Shown: positions 1-6,294 of the stretch, piece after piece
Numbering within the stretch: the first letter of the stretch is position 1
How the letters are laid out: each line of letters starts with the position of its first letter
NCBI GenBank assembly: GCA_009923895.1
Contig: RFSP01000060.1
Span: forward strand, 1 to 9,126
Reading direction: 5' to 3'
From: Betaproteobacteria bacterium
Lineage (GTDB): Bacteria; Pseudomonadota; Gammaproteobacteria; Burkholderiales; Burkholderiaceae_C
DNA: 9,126 nt
Translations under genes and position numbers: made by a program
The notes under the pieces: generated by a model
What the model was told of the DNA's origin: nothing
What the model saw: the letters and a program-made list of their open reading frames with translations, nothing else
Databases searched by the model: none

Positions 1-519
1 CATCTCAATGCGGTTGCGAACCCGGGATGCGGTTTCGTTCTTGGTGCCCCAAATCGGCTCGATTGCCGCCAGCACATCGGTCTTGGTGACATCTCTGACA
101 TGCTTATTGCCAAACACTGGATACACATAAGCCTCCAGGGTGTTCTCCCATTGCTGGGCGTGCTTGGGGTTCTTCCAGCCAGCCCGGTGAGCTTTGATGT
201 AGTCCTCGGCGGTTTTCTTGAAGGTGGAGTCAACGGTGCTGCGAAGAGCGCGGCGCTCGGCTGCGGGGTCAGTCCCCGTTCGGATCTTGTGCAGCGCCTC
301 GCAGGCGTAATCCACCGCTTGGGCCAGTGTTACGGTGGGGTAGCCCCCCAAGCCGATTTCTGCACGACGAGCGCCCACCATTGTGCGCAGGACCCAGGAA
401 CGGGCACCAGACTCTTTCACCCGCAGTCGCAGACCAGCCACAGTGCCAACCGTGTGCAAGCCCGGTTCAGTTATTCGCTTGATCTCGACGGCAGTAAGAG
501 CCTTGGCAATCTTAGGCAT
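1..519 (-). CDS. P4-type tyrosine integrase, N-terminal part (gene runs off the left edge)
   Basis: This is the first 173 codons of a tyrosine site-specific recombinase read from 519 down to 1; no stop is reached. Residues 1 to about 90 match the Arm DNA-binding domain (DUF4102) found at the front of P4-like integrases: start MPKIAKALTA, the strand R-L-R-V near 31-34, and the block IGLGGYPTVTLAQA (55-68) followed by IRTGTDPAAERRA (79-91). Residues about 98-170 form the SAM-like core-binding domain (TFKKTAEDYIKAHRAGWKNPKHAQQW). The catalytic R-H-R-Y domain would lie further left, so activity cannot be judged. The ATG at 517-519 has a purine-rich GGGGGAA about 8 bases upstream. The gene lies just past the 3' end of an intact tRNA-Ser and reads away from it, as expected for an integrase that inserted its element into that tRNA. 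Family assignment is firm; the identity of the element is unknown. Confidence 0.93.
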   Translation of the reverse strand, partial: MPKIAKALTAVEIKRITEPGLHTVGTVAGLRLRVKESGARSWVLRTMVGARRAEIGLGGYPTVTLAQAVDYACEALHKIRTGTDPAAERRALRSTVDSTFKKTAEDYIKAHRAGWKNPKHAQQWENTLEAYVYPVFGNKHVRDVTKTDVLAAIEPIWGTKNETASRVRNRIEM

Positions 520-548
520 CTTGGTTCCCCCATAAGTTCACCCATCCG

Positions 549-577
549 ATTGTGCACTGGTGTGCGACGAGCTTCAA
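549..577 (-). promoter_or_regulatory. Possible sigma-70 promoter for the integrase
   Basis: On the minus strand TTGAAG (577-572) is followed, after exactly 17 bases, by CACAAT (554-549). Each hexamer matches the consensus at four of six positions, and the pair lies about 30 bases before the integrase ATG. It is downstream of the tRNA terminator, so the integrase would need its own promoter. Prediction by eye only. Confidence 0.3.
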
Positions 578-632
578 CTAGTCGGATCGAACTTAAGAGC
601 GAAACTGGATCCTGGATCCCCCATAAAAGACG

Positions 633-656
633 AAAAAAAAGCCCCTAAAAGGGGCT
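633..656 (-). terminator. Rho-independent terminator of tRNA-Ser
   Basis: On the minus strand AGCCCCT (656-650) and AGGGGCT (646-640) form a perfect 7-bp stem around a 3-base loop, followed by eight T residues (640-633, the first shared with the stem). It starts about three bases after the tRNA CCA end, so it should end the tRNA transcript and insulate the integrase from it. Confidence 0.9.
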
Positions 657-658
657 CT

Positions 659-753
<95 letters not shown>

Positions 754-781
754 ATCACATTCTGCCAGCAGAGCTGGTTTT

Positions 782-818
782 GCCTTCACTCACATCGCTG
801 CGCGATATGAGTGAAGGC
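782..818. repeat. 37-base near-perfect hairpin, REP/MITE-like
   Basis: Arms 782-798 and 802-818 pair at 16 of 17 positions (the exception is 793/807) around the 3-base loop TGC. The left arm is GCCTTCACTCACATCGC. Its first base is the first base of the 56-bp insertion in the tRNA remnant, so the hairpin and the inserted block share an end. There is no T tract on either side, so it is not an intrinsic terminator. It also lies 35-70 bases upstream of the intact tRNA. Confidence 0.85.
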
Positions 819-819
819 G

Positions 820-835
820 CAGCGCTTGCGCGCTG
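820..835. repeat. Small second hairpin inside the 56-bp insertion
   Basis: CAGCGC (820-825) and GCGCTG (830-835) pair perfectly around TTGC. With the larger hairpin it makes up nearly the whole 56-bp insertion (782-837), a two-hairpin layout similar to REP-family elements. Confidence 0.65.
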
Positions 836-837
836 AG

Positions 838-878
838 CAAGACCAGTGCCTTAAACCACTCAGCCACGCGTCCACAAG
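838..878. repeat. Direct repeat, copy B (tRNA-Ser remnant plus 5 flanking bases)
   Basis: Second copy of the 41-base repeat at 713-753, with two differences, offset by exactly 125 bases. It marks the 5' half of the ruined tRNA-Ser. Confidence 0.95.
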
Positions 879-916
879 GCTGATATTGTACGAGGAGGAC
901 AAGTTGGAGACATCTC

Positions 917-1306
917 ATGGAACGCAGTGGTTTGGATATGGTGGTGCTGGCGGTCATGCTGGTTGGGATGCTGCCTGTGGTGTGCGCAGGCATTGCCAAG
1001 TGGGGGGACCGGGGGTATGACAACCGCAATCCTCGAGATTGGCTGGCCCAGCAGACTGGTTTTCGGGCGCGGGCCAATGCGGCGCAGCAAAATTCCTTTG
1101 AGGCTTTTGCGTTTTTTGCCGTGGGGGTGGTCATGGCCCTCTTGGCCGGCGTGGATGACGCCAAAGTCGTGTCTGCTGCCTGGTTTTTCTTGGGCATGCG
1201 GGTGGCTTACATCTACGCCTACGTGACCGACAGAGCCTCTTTGCGCACGCTGGTGTGGGTGATGGGCTACGCCACAGTCATTTATCTGTTTGTGGCCGCC
1301 CTGTAG
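917..1306 (+). CDS. MAPEG-family integral membrane protein
   Basis: A 129-residue inner-membrane protein with about four hydrophobic segments: residues about 8-27, 62-81, 85-104 and 108-129. The segment between the first two contains NPRDWLAQQTGFRARANAAQQNSFEAF, a form of the MAPEG (membrane-associated proteins in eicosanoid and glutathione metabolism) signature, in which R-x-N-A-x-Q-N-x-x-E is the conserved core. Length is normal for bacterial MAPEG proteins. The bacterial members are mostly uncharacterised; a glutathione-dependent role is possible but not shown. The ATG at 917 has GGAGA at 906-910, six bases upstream, and no better start lies between it and the tRNA remnant. It is separated from the next gene by 126 bases and does not appear to belong to the catabolic operon. 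Confidence 0.9.
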   Translation: MERSGLDMVVLAVMLVGMLPVVCAGIAKWGDRGYDNRNPRDWLAQQTGFRARANAAQQNSFEAFAFFAVGVVMALLAGVDDAKVVSAAWFFLGMRVAYIYAYVTDRASLRTLVWVMGYATVIYLFVAAL

Positions 1307-1367
1307 AGCGTGAGCTCGCCCCCATGGGCTGCGGTGGGCTGCGATGGGGGTCCGTTGAAACCCTGAC

Positions 1368-1396
1368 TTGACCTGAGGCGGGATTGGTCTGACGAT
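1368..1396 (+). promoter_or_regulatory. Weak candidate promoter for the iclR-TRAP operon
   Basis: TTGACC (1368-1373) is a good -35 element, but the hexamer 17 bases on, GACGAT (1391-1396), matches the -10 consensus only at three positions. It overlaps the left edge of the palindrome at 1394-1430, which would fit repression or activation from that site. Low confidence. Confidence 0.22.
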
Positions 1397-1430
1397 TCGG
1401 ATATCAGTCGTTTGTACTGATATTGGAATC
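1394..1430. promoter_or_regulatory. Interrupted palindrome, likely operator for the IclR-type regulator
   Basis: Arms GATTCGGATATCAGT (1394-1408) and ACTGATATTGGAATC (1416-1430) are inverted copies at 13 of 15 positions, separated by 7 bases. The inner 8 bases and outer 5 bases of each arm match perfectly. The site ends two bases before the ATG at 1433 and covers its weak ribosome site (GGAA, 1425-1428). Family knowledge: IclR regulators bind short palindromes near their own genes and target operons. Autoregulation is inferred from position. Confidence 0.6.
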
Positions 1431-1432
1431 AC

Positions 1433-2305
1433 ATGGTGTCTCGCGCCTCTCCCTCTCAGCCATTGAAAGCCACTACAGCGGCCCAGGCGGTTGCGCGGGT
1501 GGATCGAAGTGAAGTGGCCGGGCATGGTGGCCCCCAATCGGTGGGGCGCGTGGTGGGTGTTCTAGAGCACTTGGTGTCCCATGCCGATGGGGCATCGTTG
1601 GCGGAGTTGGCGCAAGCGACCGGTGCGCCCAAAACGAGCCTTGTGGGGTTGTTGCAAGCCTTGGTGCACGAGCGCTGCGTGCATAAAAATGGCGCGGGCC
1701 GCTACGTGTTGGGCGAGCGCATATTTGCGTTGTCTCTGCGGGCCAGTGCCGGCTACGACTTGACGGCCCGGGCCAAGCCTTTTTTGCAGGCGCTGGTCGA
1801 TGCCACTGGCGAGACAGCGGTGTTGGGGGTGGTGGATCCGGCCTCTGACCTGGCGCTGTACGTAGACAAGGTGGAGGGGACCCACCCATTGCGCTACACC
1901 GTCAACGTGGGTGAACGGCGGGAAATGCACTGCACTGCCATGGGCAAGGCCCTGCTGGCTTATTGCCCCCCTGAGCGCGTGGCGCGCGTGCTGTCTGCGC
2001 CCCGGCTCAAGCGGTTCACGCCGTCCACGATCACCTCCCCCAAAAAACTGGCTGAAGAGTTGGCGAAGGTCCGGCAAGAAGGGCTGTGTCGGTCTGCGAA
2101 TCAACGTGTAAACGGGGTGGCCGCTTGCGCCGCACCCGTGTTTGGCATTGGGGGGCAATTGCTGGGCGCCATTTTGGTGGCCGGCCCGACCGATCGTTAT
2201 CAAGCTCGGCGGCCTCACATTGAGACCCAAGTGAAACATCACGCGGCGGCATTGTCCAAGGCGATGGGAGCGTCAGAGTTGCCAAGCAAGCCCCCGACGG
2301 CTTGA
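1433..2305 (+). CDS. IclR-family transcriptional regulator
   Basis: A 290-residue DNA-binding regulator. Residues about 35-94 form the winged helix-turn-helix: QSVGRVVGVLEHL, then the helices SLAELAQATGAPKTSLVGLLQAL and the wing NGAGRYVLG. Residues about 110-278 form the effector-binding domain, with the family landmarks HCTAMGKALLAY (166-177) and RVNGVAACAAPVF (225-237). The ATG at 1433 has only a weak GGAA four bases away. The first 34 residues are low-complexity and precede the conserved start of the domain, so a later start such as the GTG at 1499 is possible. It is co-directional with the TRAP genes and 25 bp before them, which suggests it controls this operon together with the palindrome directly upstream. 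The ligand is unknown; the transported acid or its CoA ester is a reasonable guess. Confidence 0.93.
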   Translation: MVSRASPSQPLKATTAAQAVARVDRSEVAGHGGPQSVGRVVGVLEHLVSHADGASLAELAQATGAPKTSLVGLLQALVHERCVHKNGAGRYVLGERIFALSLRASAGYDLTARAKPFLQALVDATGETAVLGVVDPASDLALYVDKVEGTHPLRYTVNVGERREMHCTAMGKALLAYCPPERVARVLSAPRLKRFTPSTITSPKKLAEELAKVRQEGLCRSANQRVNGVAACAAPVFGIGGQLLGAILVAGPTDRYQARRPHIETQVKHHAAALSKAMGASELPSKPPTA

Positions 2306-2330
2306 ACCTTGAAGAAAGAAAGCATGGTTT

Positions 2331-2870
2331 ATGGAGCGATTTGACAAGATCTTGCGGTGGATGGAGCGCCTTTGCAGTGCTGTTGCGGCGCTCATGCTGC
2401 TGACCATCATGCTCGTTGCCACGGCCGATGTGGCATTGCGCTATTTTTTCAATTCACCGCTGGGCTGGTCTTATGACCTGATTTCGCTGTACTTGATGGC
2501 GGGCATGTTCTTTTTTGCCATGTCTGACACCTTGCGAGCCCACGGGCACATTGCGGTCGATCTTTTGCATTCACACATGACCCACCGACAGCGGCACGCG
2601 GTGGAGGTGCCAGGCTACTTTCTGGTGCTGCTGACTTTTTTGGCGGTCACTTGGCTGGCTGCAGGCAAGACGATAGACGCTTACCGGGGGGGCGATGTCA
2701 TCGCAGGGCGCTTTGACTGGCCCACTTGGATTTCAATGTCGTTTGTGGCCGTGGGATTTTTCGTGCTTTCGCTGCGGTGTGCGCACCGTTTGATGGGGCA
2801 TTTGCTTTCGGCCTTGCAGGGTCGATCGGTCATTGAGCTTCCGCCCATTGCCGGCAAGGAGGACGTCTGA
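2331..2870 (+). CDS. dctQ: TRAP transporter small permease (DctQ family)
   Basis: A 179-residue inner-membrane protein with four predicted transmembrane segments (about 14-36, 47-66, 93-112 and 131-150), the expected topology of the TRAP small subunit. Family landmarks are the stretch DVALRYFFNSPLGW (33-46) and HIAVDLL (73-79). It pairs with the large subunit to move solute delivered by a periplasmic binding protein, driven by a sodium or proton gradient. The stop overlaps the start of the large-subunit gene by one base, implying coupled translation. The ATG at 2331 is the first in-frame start, but the purine tract at 2311-2322 is better placed for an out-of-frame ATG at 2324 that opens a six-residue peptide ending inside this gene. 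The symbol indicates family only; the substrate need not be a C4 acid. Confidence 0.93.
   Translation: MERFDKILRWMERLCSAVAALMLLTIMLVATADVALRYFFNSPLGWSYDLISLYLMAGMFFFAMSDTLRAHGHIAVDLLHSHMTHRQRHAVEVPGYFLVLLTFLAVTWLAAGKTIDAYRGGDVIAGRFDWPTWISMSFVAVGFFVLSLRCAHRLMGHLLSALQGRSVIELPPIAGKEDV
2856..2862 (+). promoter_or_regulatory. Strong Shine-Dalgarno for dctM inside the dctQ end
   Basis: AAGGAGG lies seven bases before the ATG at 2870, within the last codons of the small-subunit gene. It fixes the start of the large subunit and suggests high translation independent of coupling. Confidence 0.85.
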
Positions 2871-4159
2871 TGATCACCGCCATTGTGTTGATTGGCATGC
2901 TGGGGCTGTTGGCCCTGGGCACGCCAGTGGGTTTTTCCATGTTGATTGCGGGCACCGTCGGATTGCTGATGTTTGGTGGTCCGCCCATGGCATTGGGGAT
3001 TCTGAACACCAGTGCCGCGTCAGCGGCCAGCAGTTACGAGCTCATCTCAGTGCCCATGTTCATGCTGATGGCAGAGTTTGTGATCGTCAGTGGGGTGGCC
3101 GACAGCCTCTTCAAGAGCGCGTCCACGTGGGTGGGTCGCTTTCCTGGCGGACTGGGCATTGCCACCACCTTGGCAGGTGCGGGCTTTGCGGCCATTTCGG
3201 GGTCCAGCACGGCGTCGGCTGCCACTTTGTCTTCCACCACGGTGCCTGCCATGCTCAAGCAGGGCTATGAACCCAAAATGGCTTGTGGTGTGGTGGCCAT
3301 CTCGGGCACCTTGGCAATGCTCATTCCACCCAGCATTGCACTGGTGCTTTACGGCATTGTGGCCAATGTGAGCATAGGCAAGCTGCTCATCGGGGGCATC
3401 ATCCCTGGCATTGCAGTGACCTTTGTCATCATTCTCACGGTCTTGTTTTTGGTGTGGCAAGACCCGTCGCGTGCACCGAGTGCAGGGTCATTCACCTTGC
3501 GTGAAAAGCTGGCCACCTTGCCGCTCATTGGCCCCATGATCTTGCTCTTTGCGCTGGTGACCGGCCTGATTTACTCGGGGGTGGCCACGCCCACCGAGGC
3601 AGCCGCCCTGGGGGCATTTGGGGCCATGGTCTTGGCCTGGCATTCTGGGCATCTGAACCGTGCCACGCTCATGAAGAGCCTGGTGCGGGCCTCTCAATCC
3701 ACTTGCATGATCTTGATGATCATCTTTGGGGCGCACGTCTTTGGGTATTACTTCACGTTGGCGCAGGTCACACAGTCCATCGTGTCCTGGGTGGGTTCCT
3801 TGCCGATCCCGCCAGTGGGCATCATCACCTTGATCATTTTCGGCCTGATCATTCTTGGCTGCCTGATGGACCAAGCGGCCATCATCATCTTGACCGTTCC
3901 CGTGCTCTTGCCCGTGGTCAAAGCCATCGGTTACGACCCCGTGTGGTTTGGCGTCTTGCTGATTGTGGTGGCCGAGGTGGGTCTGGTCACACCCCCTGTG
4001 GGATTGAACGCATTTGTGGTGGCTCGCTATACGGGACGCCCGTTGGGCGAGGTCTTTTCGGGCATCACGCCGCACGTGATTGCGCACCTGATTTTCATTG
4101 CGCTGATGGTCATGTTCCCGCAAATCGTGCTGTGGTTGCCATCGACCATGTCACGCTAA
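2870..4159 (+). CDS. dctM: TRAP transporter large permease (DctM family)
   Basis: A 429-residue, strongly hydrophobic protein of the usual length for the TRAP large subunit, which carries the transport path and is normally built of 11-12 membrane segments. Landmarks in order are the N-terminal GTPVGFSMLIAGTVGLLMFGG (17-37), the loop ISGSSTASAATLSSTTVPAM (109-128) followed by KQGYEPKMACGVVA, the re-entrant motif LAMLIPPSIALVLYG (148-162), a second repeat with ATPTEAAALGAFGA (about 239-252), and VTPPVGLNAFVVA near residue 374. These conserved glycine-, serine- and proline-rich loops show an intact protein. It overlaps dctQ by one base and is 19 bp before the first binding-protein gene. The assignment is firm; the substrate is set by the binding proteins. 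Confidence 0.96.
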   Translation: MITAIVLIGMLGLLALGTPVGFSMLIAGTVGLLMFGGPPMALGILNTSAASAASSYELISVPMFMLMAEFVIVSGVADSLFKSASTWVGRFPGGLGIATTLAGAGFAAISGSSTASAATLSSTTVPAMLKQGYEPKMACGVVAISGTLAMLIPPSIALVLYGIVANVSIGKLLIGGIIPGIAVTFVIILTVLFLVWQDPSRAPSAGSFTLREKLATLPLIGPMILLFALVTGLIYSGVATPTEAAALGAFGAMVLAWHSGHLNRATLMKSLVRASQSTCMILMIIFGAHVFGYYFTLAQVTQSIVSWVGSLPIPPVGIITLIIFGLIILGCLMDQAAIIILTVPVLLPVVKAIGYDPVWFGVLLIVVAEVGLVTPPVGLNAFVVARYTGRPLGEVFSGITPHVIAHLIFIALMVMFPQIVLWLPSTMSR

Positions 4160-4178
4160 AACGTCAAGGAGACAACCG

Positions 4179-5207
4179 ATGAAATGGATTCCCCGCCCGG
4201 GCCTGTATCGCTTGGCAGGCGTGCTCTCGCTGTTGATGGCCAGTGGTTGGGCTCAGGCCCAGAGTGTCAAGCTTCGCGTGGCCGACTCATTTCCCATTGG
4301 GCACTTCATTCCAGAGTACGCCACCAAGTTCTGGATGAATGAGGTCACCAAGAACAGCAACAAGACCATTGAGTTTGAGTACTTCCCGGCCGAACAATTG
4401 GGCAAGGCCAAGGACATGCTGACCCTGGTGCAGTCGGGTGTGGCCGATGTGACTTATGTGAGCCCGGCCTACATTGCAGACAAGTTGCCGCTGTCGGGCG
4501 TGGTGGAGCTTCCCAGCAGCCACGCCACCTCTTGCGCTGGCACCAAGGCCTTTTGGAACATGGCCAAAGACGGCGGTGTTTTGGCCAAGCGGGAATTTGG
4601 GCCCCTGGGGGTGCGGGTGCTCTTTGCGGTGATGTTCCCACCCAATCAAATCGTGATGTCCAAAGCCAAGTTTGACGGTCTGAAGAGTCTGGAAGGGCAA
4701 AAGATCCGGACCTCCGGTGGCGCCAAAGACCAGATGCTGCGCAAGCTCAAGGCGGTGCCCTTGCAGATGCCGGCCCCAGAGATGTATGAAGCCACCTCGC
4801 GAGGCACGATTGATGGTTTGATGATTCCCGTGGCCAGTTTGCAGGCCTATGAGTTGGACAAGTTGTCCAAGGTGGCCACAGTGGGCGAGAACTTTGGTGC
4901 CTTCATCGTCACTTACACCATGGCCGAGTCACGGTGGCAGAAGTTGACGCCCGCTCAACAAAAGGTGATGACGGATGCAGGAGAAGCCGCCACCGCGCGA
5001 GCCTGCCAGCTCATGGAATTGGATGACGCCAAGAACTACGAACACCTGCGCAAGCTGGGGGTGAACTTGGTGAAGCTGTCTGCAGATGACAAACAGCAGA
5101 TTCAGTCCATTGGCGCTGCGGTGGCCCGCGATTGGGCAGAACAAATGGACCGGCGCGGCAAGGCAGGAACTGAGGTATTGAAGGCTTTTGAAGGAGCGTT
5201 GAAATGA
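4179..5207 (+). CDS. TRAP transporter periplasmic substrate-binding protein, copy 1 (DctP family)
   Basis: A 342-residue secreted solute receptor. Residues 1-27 form a signal peptide (positive start, hydrophobic core LAGVLSLLMASGWA, AQA just before the likely cut after 27). The mature protein begins with the typical strand VKLRVADS. Family landmarks include EYFPAEQLGKAKDML (67-81) and SLEGQKIRTSGG (170-181); Arg177 in the latter is the position that in DctP proteins forms a salt bridge with the ligand carboxylate, so an organic acid ligand is likely. The motif RGTIDGLM also fits. AAGGAG lies seven bases before the ATG at 4179. The last four bases (ATGA) overlap the start of a second, paralogous binding protein. 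The specific ligand cannot be read from the sequence. Confidence 0.94.
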   Translation: MKWIPRPGLYRLAGVLSLLMASGWAQAQSVKLRVADSFPIGHFIPEYATKFWMNEVTKNSNKTIEFEYFPAEQLGKAKDMLTLVQSGVADVTYVSPAYIADKLPLSGVVELPSSHATSCAGTKAFWNMAKDGGVLAKREFGPLGVRVLFAVMFPPNQIVMSKAKFDGLKSLEGQKIRTSGGAKDQMLRKLKAVPLQMPAPEMYEATSRGTIDGLMIPVASLQAYELDKLSKVATVGENFGAFIVTYTMAESRWQKLTPAQQKVMTDAGEAATARACQLMELDDAKNYEHLRKLGVNLVKLSADDKQQIQSIGAAVARDWAEQMDRRGKAGTEVLKAFEGALK

Positions 5208-6247
5208 GATTTGTTGTATCCACAGCAGTCCTAAAGCGTGCAACCACGGGAGCTGCGTTGGCATTGGGCTTGCTGCACACAACCACGGCCGTGCAAGCGC
5301 AAACCAAACTTCGTGTGGGCGATTCACTGCCCTTGAATCACTTCTTCGCCGAGCAAGCCACCAAGGTGTGGATGGCCGAAGTGACCAAGAAGTCAGGTGG
5401 CGCAGTGCAGTTTGAGTACTTCCCCGCCGAGCAATTGGGCAAGGCCAAAGACATGCTGGCGCTGACGCAGTCTGGCGTGATCGACATTGGCTATGTGGTG
5501 CCCACCTATGTCCAAGACAAGATGCCGCTGACGGCCGTGGCCGAGTTGCCGGGCACCTTCCGTTCGTCTTGCGAAGGCACCATGGCCTTTTGGAAGTTGG
5601 CCACGGGTGAGGGCGTATTGGCGCGCCGTGAGTACCAGCCCAACGGTGTGCGGCCGGTGTTCGCCATTGTGATGCCGCCATACCAAATCTTCAGCGGCGC
5701 GAAGCCGCTGGGCAATCTGAAGTCCATCGAAGGCATGAAGCTGCGCACCACGGGCGGCGCTCAGGACACCTTGGTCACCAAGCTCAAAGGCGTACCCGTG
5801 CGCATGGCAGCCCCCGACCTGCACGAGTCGTTGTCGCGGGGCACGGTGGACGGCATGGTGTTTCCGGCTTCGAGCATCTTGGCCTACAACATCGAGCCCA
5901 TGGTGAAAGCGGGCATTGTGGGAGAGAACTTCGGCAGCGCCGTGCTCACCTACATGATCTCGGAGAACCGCTGGAAGTCTCTGCCCGCGCAGGTGCGAAC
6001 GGCCATGGCGGAGGCGGGAGATGCGGTGACCAAAAAGATCTGCGCCTACGCAGACCAAGAGCTCGCCTCTGACCTGGAAAAGATCCGCACCAAAGGCGGT
6101 GGCAGTTTGGCGCCGCTGCCCGCGGCGGAGAAGGCCCAGTTGGCGACCCTGTCGGCCACCGTGCGCTCCGAATGGGCGCAGTCTTTGGACAGCCGCGGCA
6201 AGGCGGGCAATGAAGTGCTCAAGGCCTTTACCGATGCGATGAAGTAG
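5204..6247 (+). CDS. TRAP transporter periplasmic substrate-binding protein, copy 2 (DctP family)
   Basis: A 347-residue secreted protein clearly paralogous to the preceding one. The signal peptide is residues 1-32 (AVQA before the likely cut), then TKLRVGDSLP. In the first roughly 82 mature residues about 54 are identical to copy 1, including EYFPAEQLGKAKDML (71-85); the carboxylate-contact arginine is Arg182 in SIEGMKLRTTGG. Residues near the pocket differ: SFPIGHFIPE becomes SLPLNHFFAE, and MFPPNQIV becomes IVMPPYQIF. This is consistent with a related but different ligand. The ATG overlaps the stop of copy 1 (ATGA), with AAGGAG six bases upstream, so the two are translationally coupled. 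A gap of 47 bp follows before the enzyme genes. Tandem binding proteins sharing one membrane pair suggest broadened specificity, but recent redundant duplication is not excluded. Confidence 0.94.
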   Translation: MRFVVSTAVLKRATTGAALALGLLHTTTAVQAQTKLRVGDSLPLNHFFAEQATKVWMAEVTKKSGGAVQFEYFPAEQLGKAKDMLALTQSGVIDIGYVVPTYVQDKMPLTAVAELPGTFRSSCEGTMAFWKLATGEGVLARREYQPNGVRPVFAIVMPPYQIFSGAKPLGNLKSIEGMKLRTTGGAQDTLVTKLKGVPVRMAAPDLHESLSRGTVDGMVFPASSILAYNIEPMVKAGIVGENFGSAVLTYMISENRWKSLPAQVRTAMAEAGDAVTKKICAYADQELASDLEKIRTKGGGSLAPLPAAEKAQLATLSATVRSEWAQSLDSRGKAGNEVLKAFTDAMK

Positions 6248-6294
6248 CTGCAACAGCGCACTTCACCCTCCCTACACTTTTACAAGGAACTCTT

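Larger units (their letters stand above)
773..873 (-). pseudogene. tRNA-Ser pseudogene interrupted in its anticodon and lacking its 3' half
   Basis: Reading the minus strand from 873, the first 36 bases match the intact tRNA-Ser(UGA) except for two changes, up to the second anticodon base (838). A 56-bp block then intervenes (837-782). After it, AAAACCAGC (781-773) resumes exactly at the third anticodon base and completes the 3' side of the anticodon stem. Similarity then stops: the variable arm, T arm and acceptor 3' strand are absent, replaced by unrelated sequence before the intact tRNA begins. The junctions are unambiguous because neither can slide by even one base. The remnant cannot fold as a tRNA. 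The 5' acceptor strand GGACGCG differs from GGAAGCG in the neighbour, so this is either a diverged copy or the remains of a distinct tRNA-Ser gene. The nine-base continuation is short, but its exact placement makes chance unlikely. Confidence 0.8.

Noticed and set aside
607..620. Tandem TGGATCC pair and the shared CCCCCATAA words near 526 and 617 as att or integrase arm sites
   Set aside because: The repeats are too short to separate from chance, and there is no second set elsewhere in the window.
100..648. 182-codon plus-strand open frame
   Set aside because: It lies opposite the integrase, runs through the integrase promoter region into the tRNA terminator, and has no recognisable domain. 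The minus-strand integrase frame explains the sequence.
782..837. The block in the tRNA remnant as a tRNA intron (group I or archaeal type)
   Set aside because: At 56 bases it is far too short for a group I intron, and the tRNA 3' half needed for splicing is missing, so no functional tRNA could result.
1319..1350. Inverted repeat CCCCCAT...ATGGGGG after the MAPEG gene as a terminator
   Set aside because: The arms are only 7 bp with an 18-base loop and no T tract. The loop also contains an 8-base direct repeat (GGGCTGCG), so the signal may be simple G/C-rich repetition.
860..1537. Long minus-strand frames opposite the MAPEG and IclR genes
   Set aside because: They are His-, Pro- and Arg-rich antisense shadows typical of GC-rich coding DNA, and both plus-strand genes have clear family motifs.
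3488..4123. Long minus-strand frame opposite dctM
   Set aside because: The translation is dominated by His, Gln and Asp, the mirror of hydrophobic membrane codons, with no domain and no ribosome site.
4376..5458. The near-identical 45-base segments in the two dctP genes (4376-4420 and 5414-5458) as a mobile repeat or recombination site
   Set aside because: They encode the same conserved E-Y-F-P-A-E-Q-L-G block in the same reading frame, so shared ancestry and protein constraint explain them.
5393..6253. 286-codon minus-strand frame opposite the second dctP
   Set aside because: It is antisense to a well-supported binding protein and its composition is that of a shadow frame.
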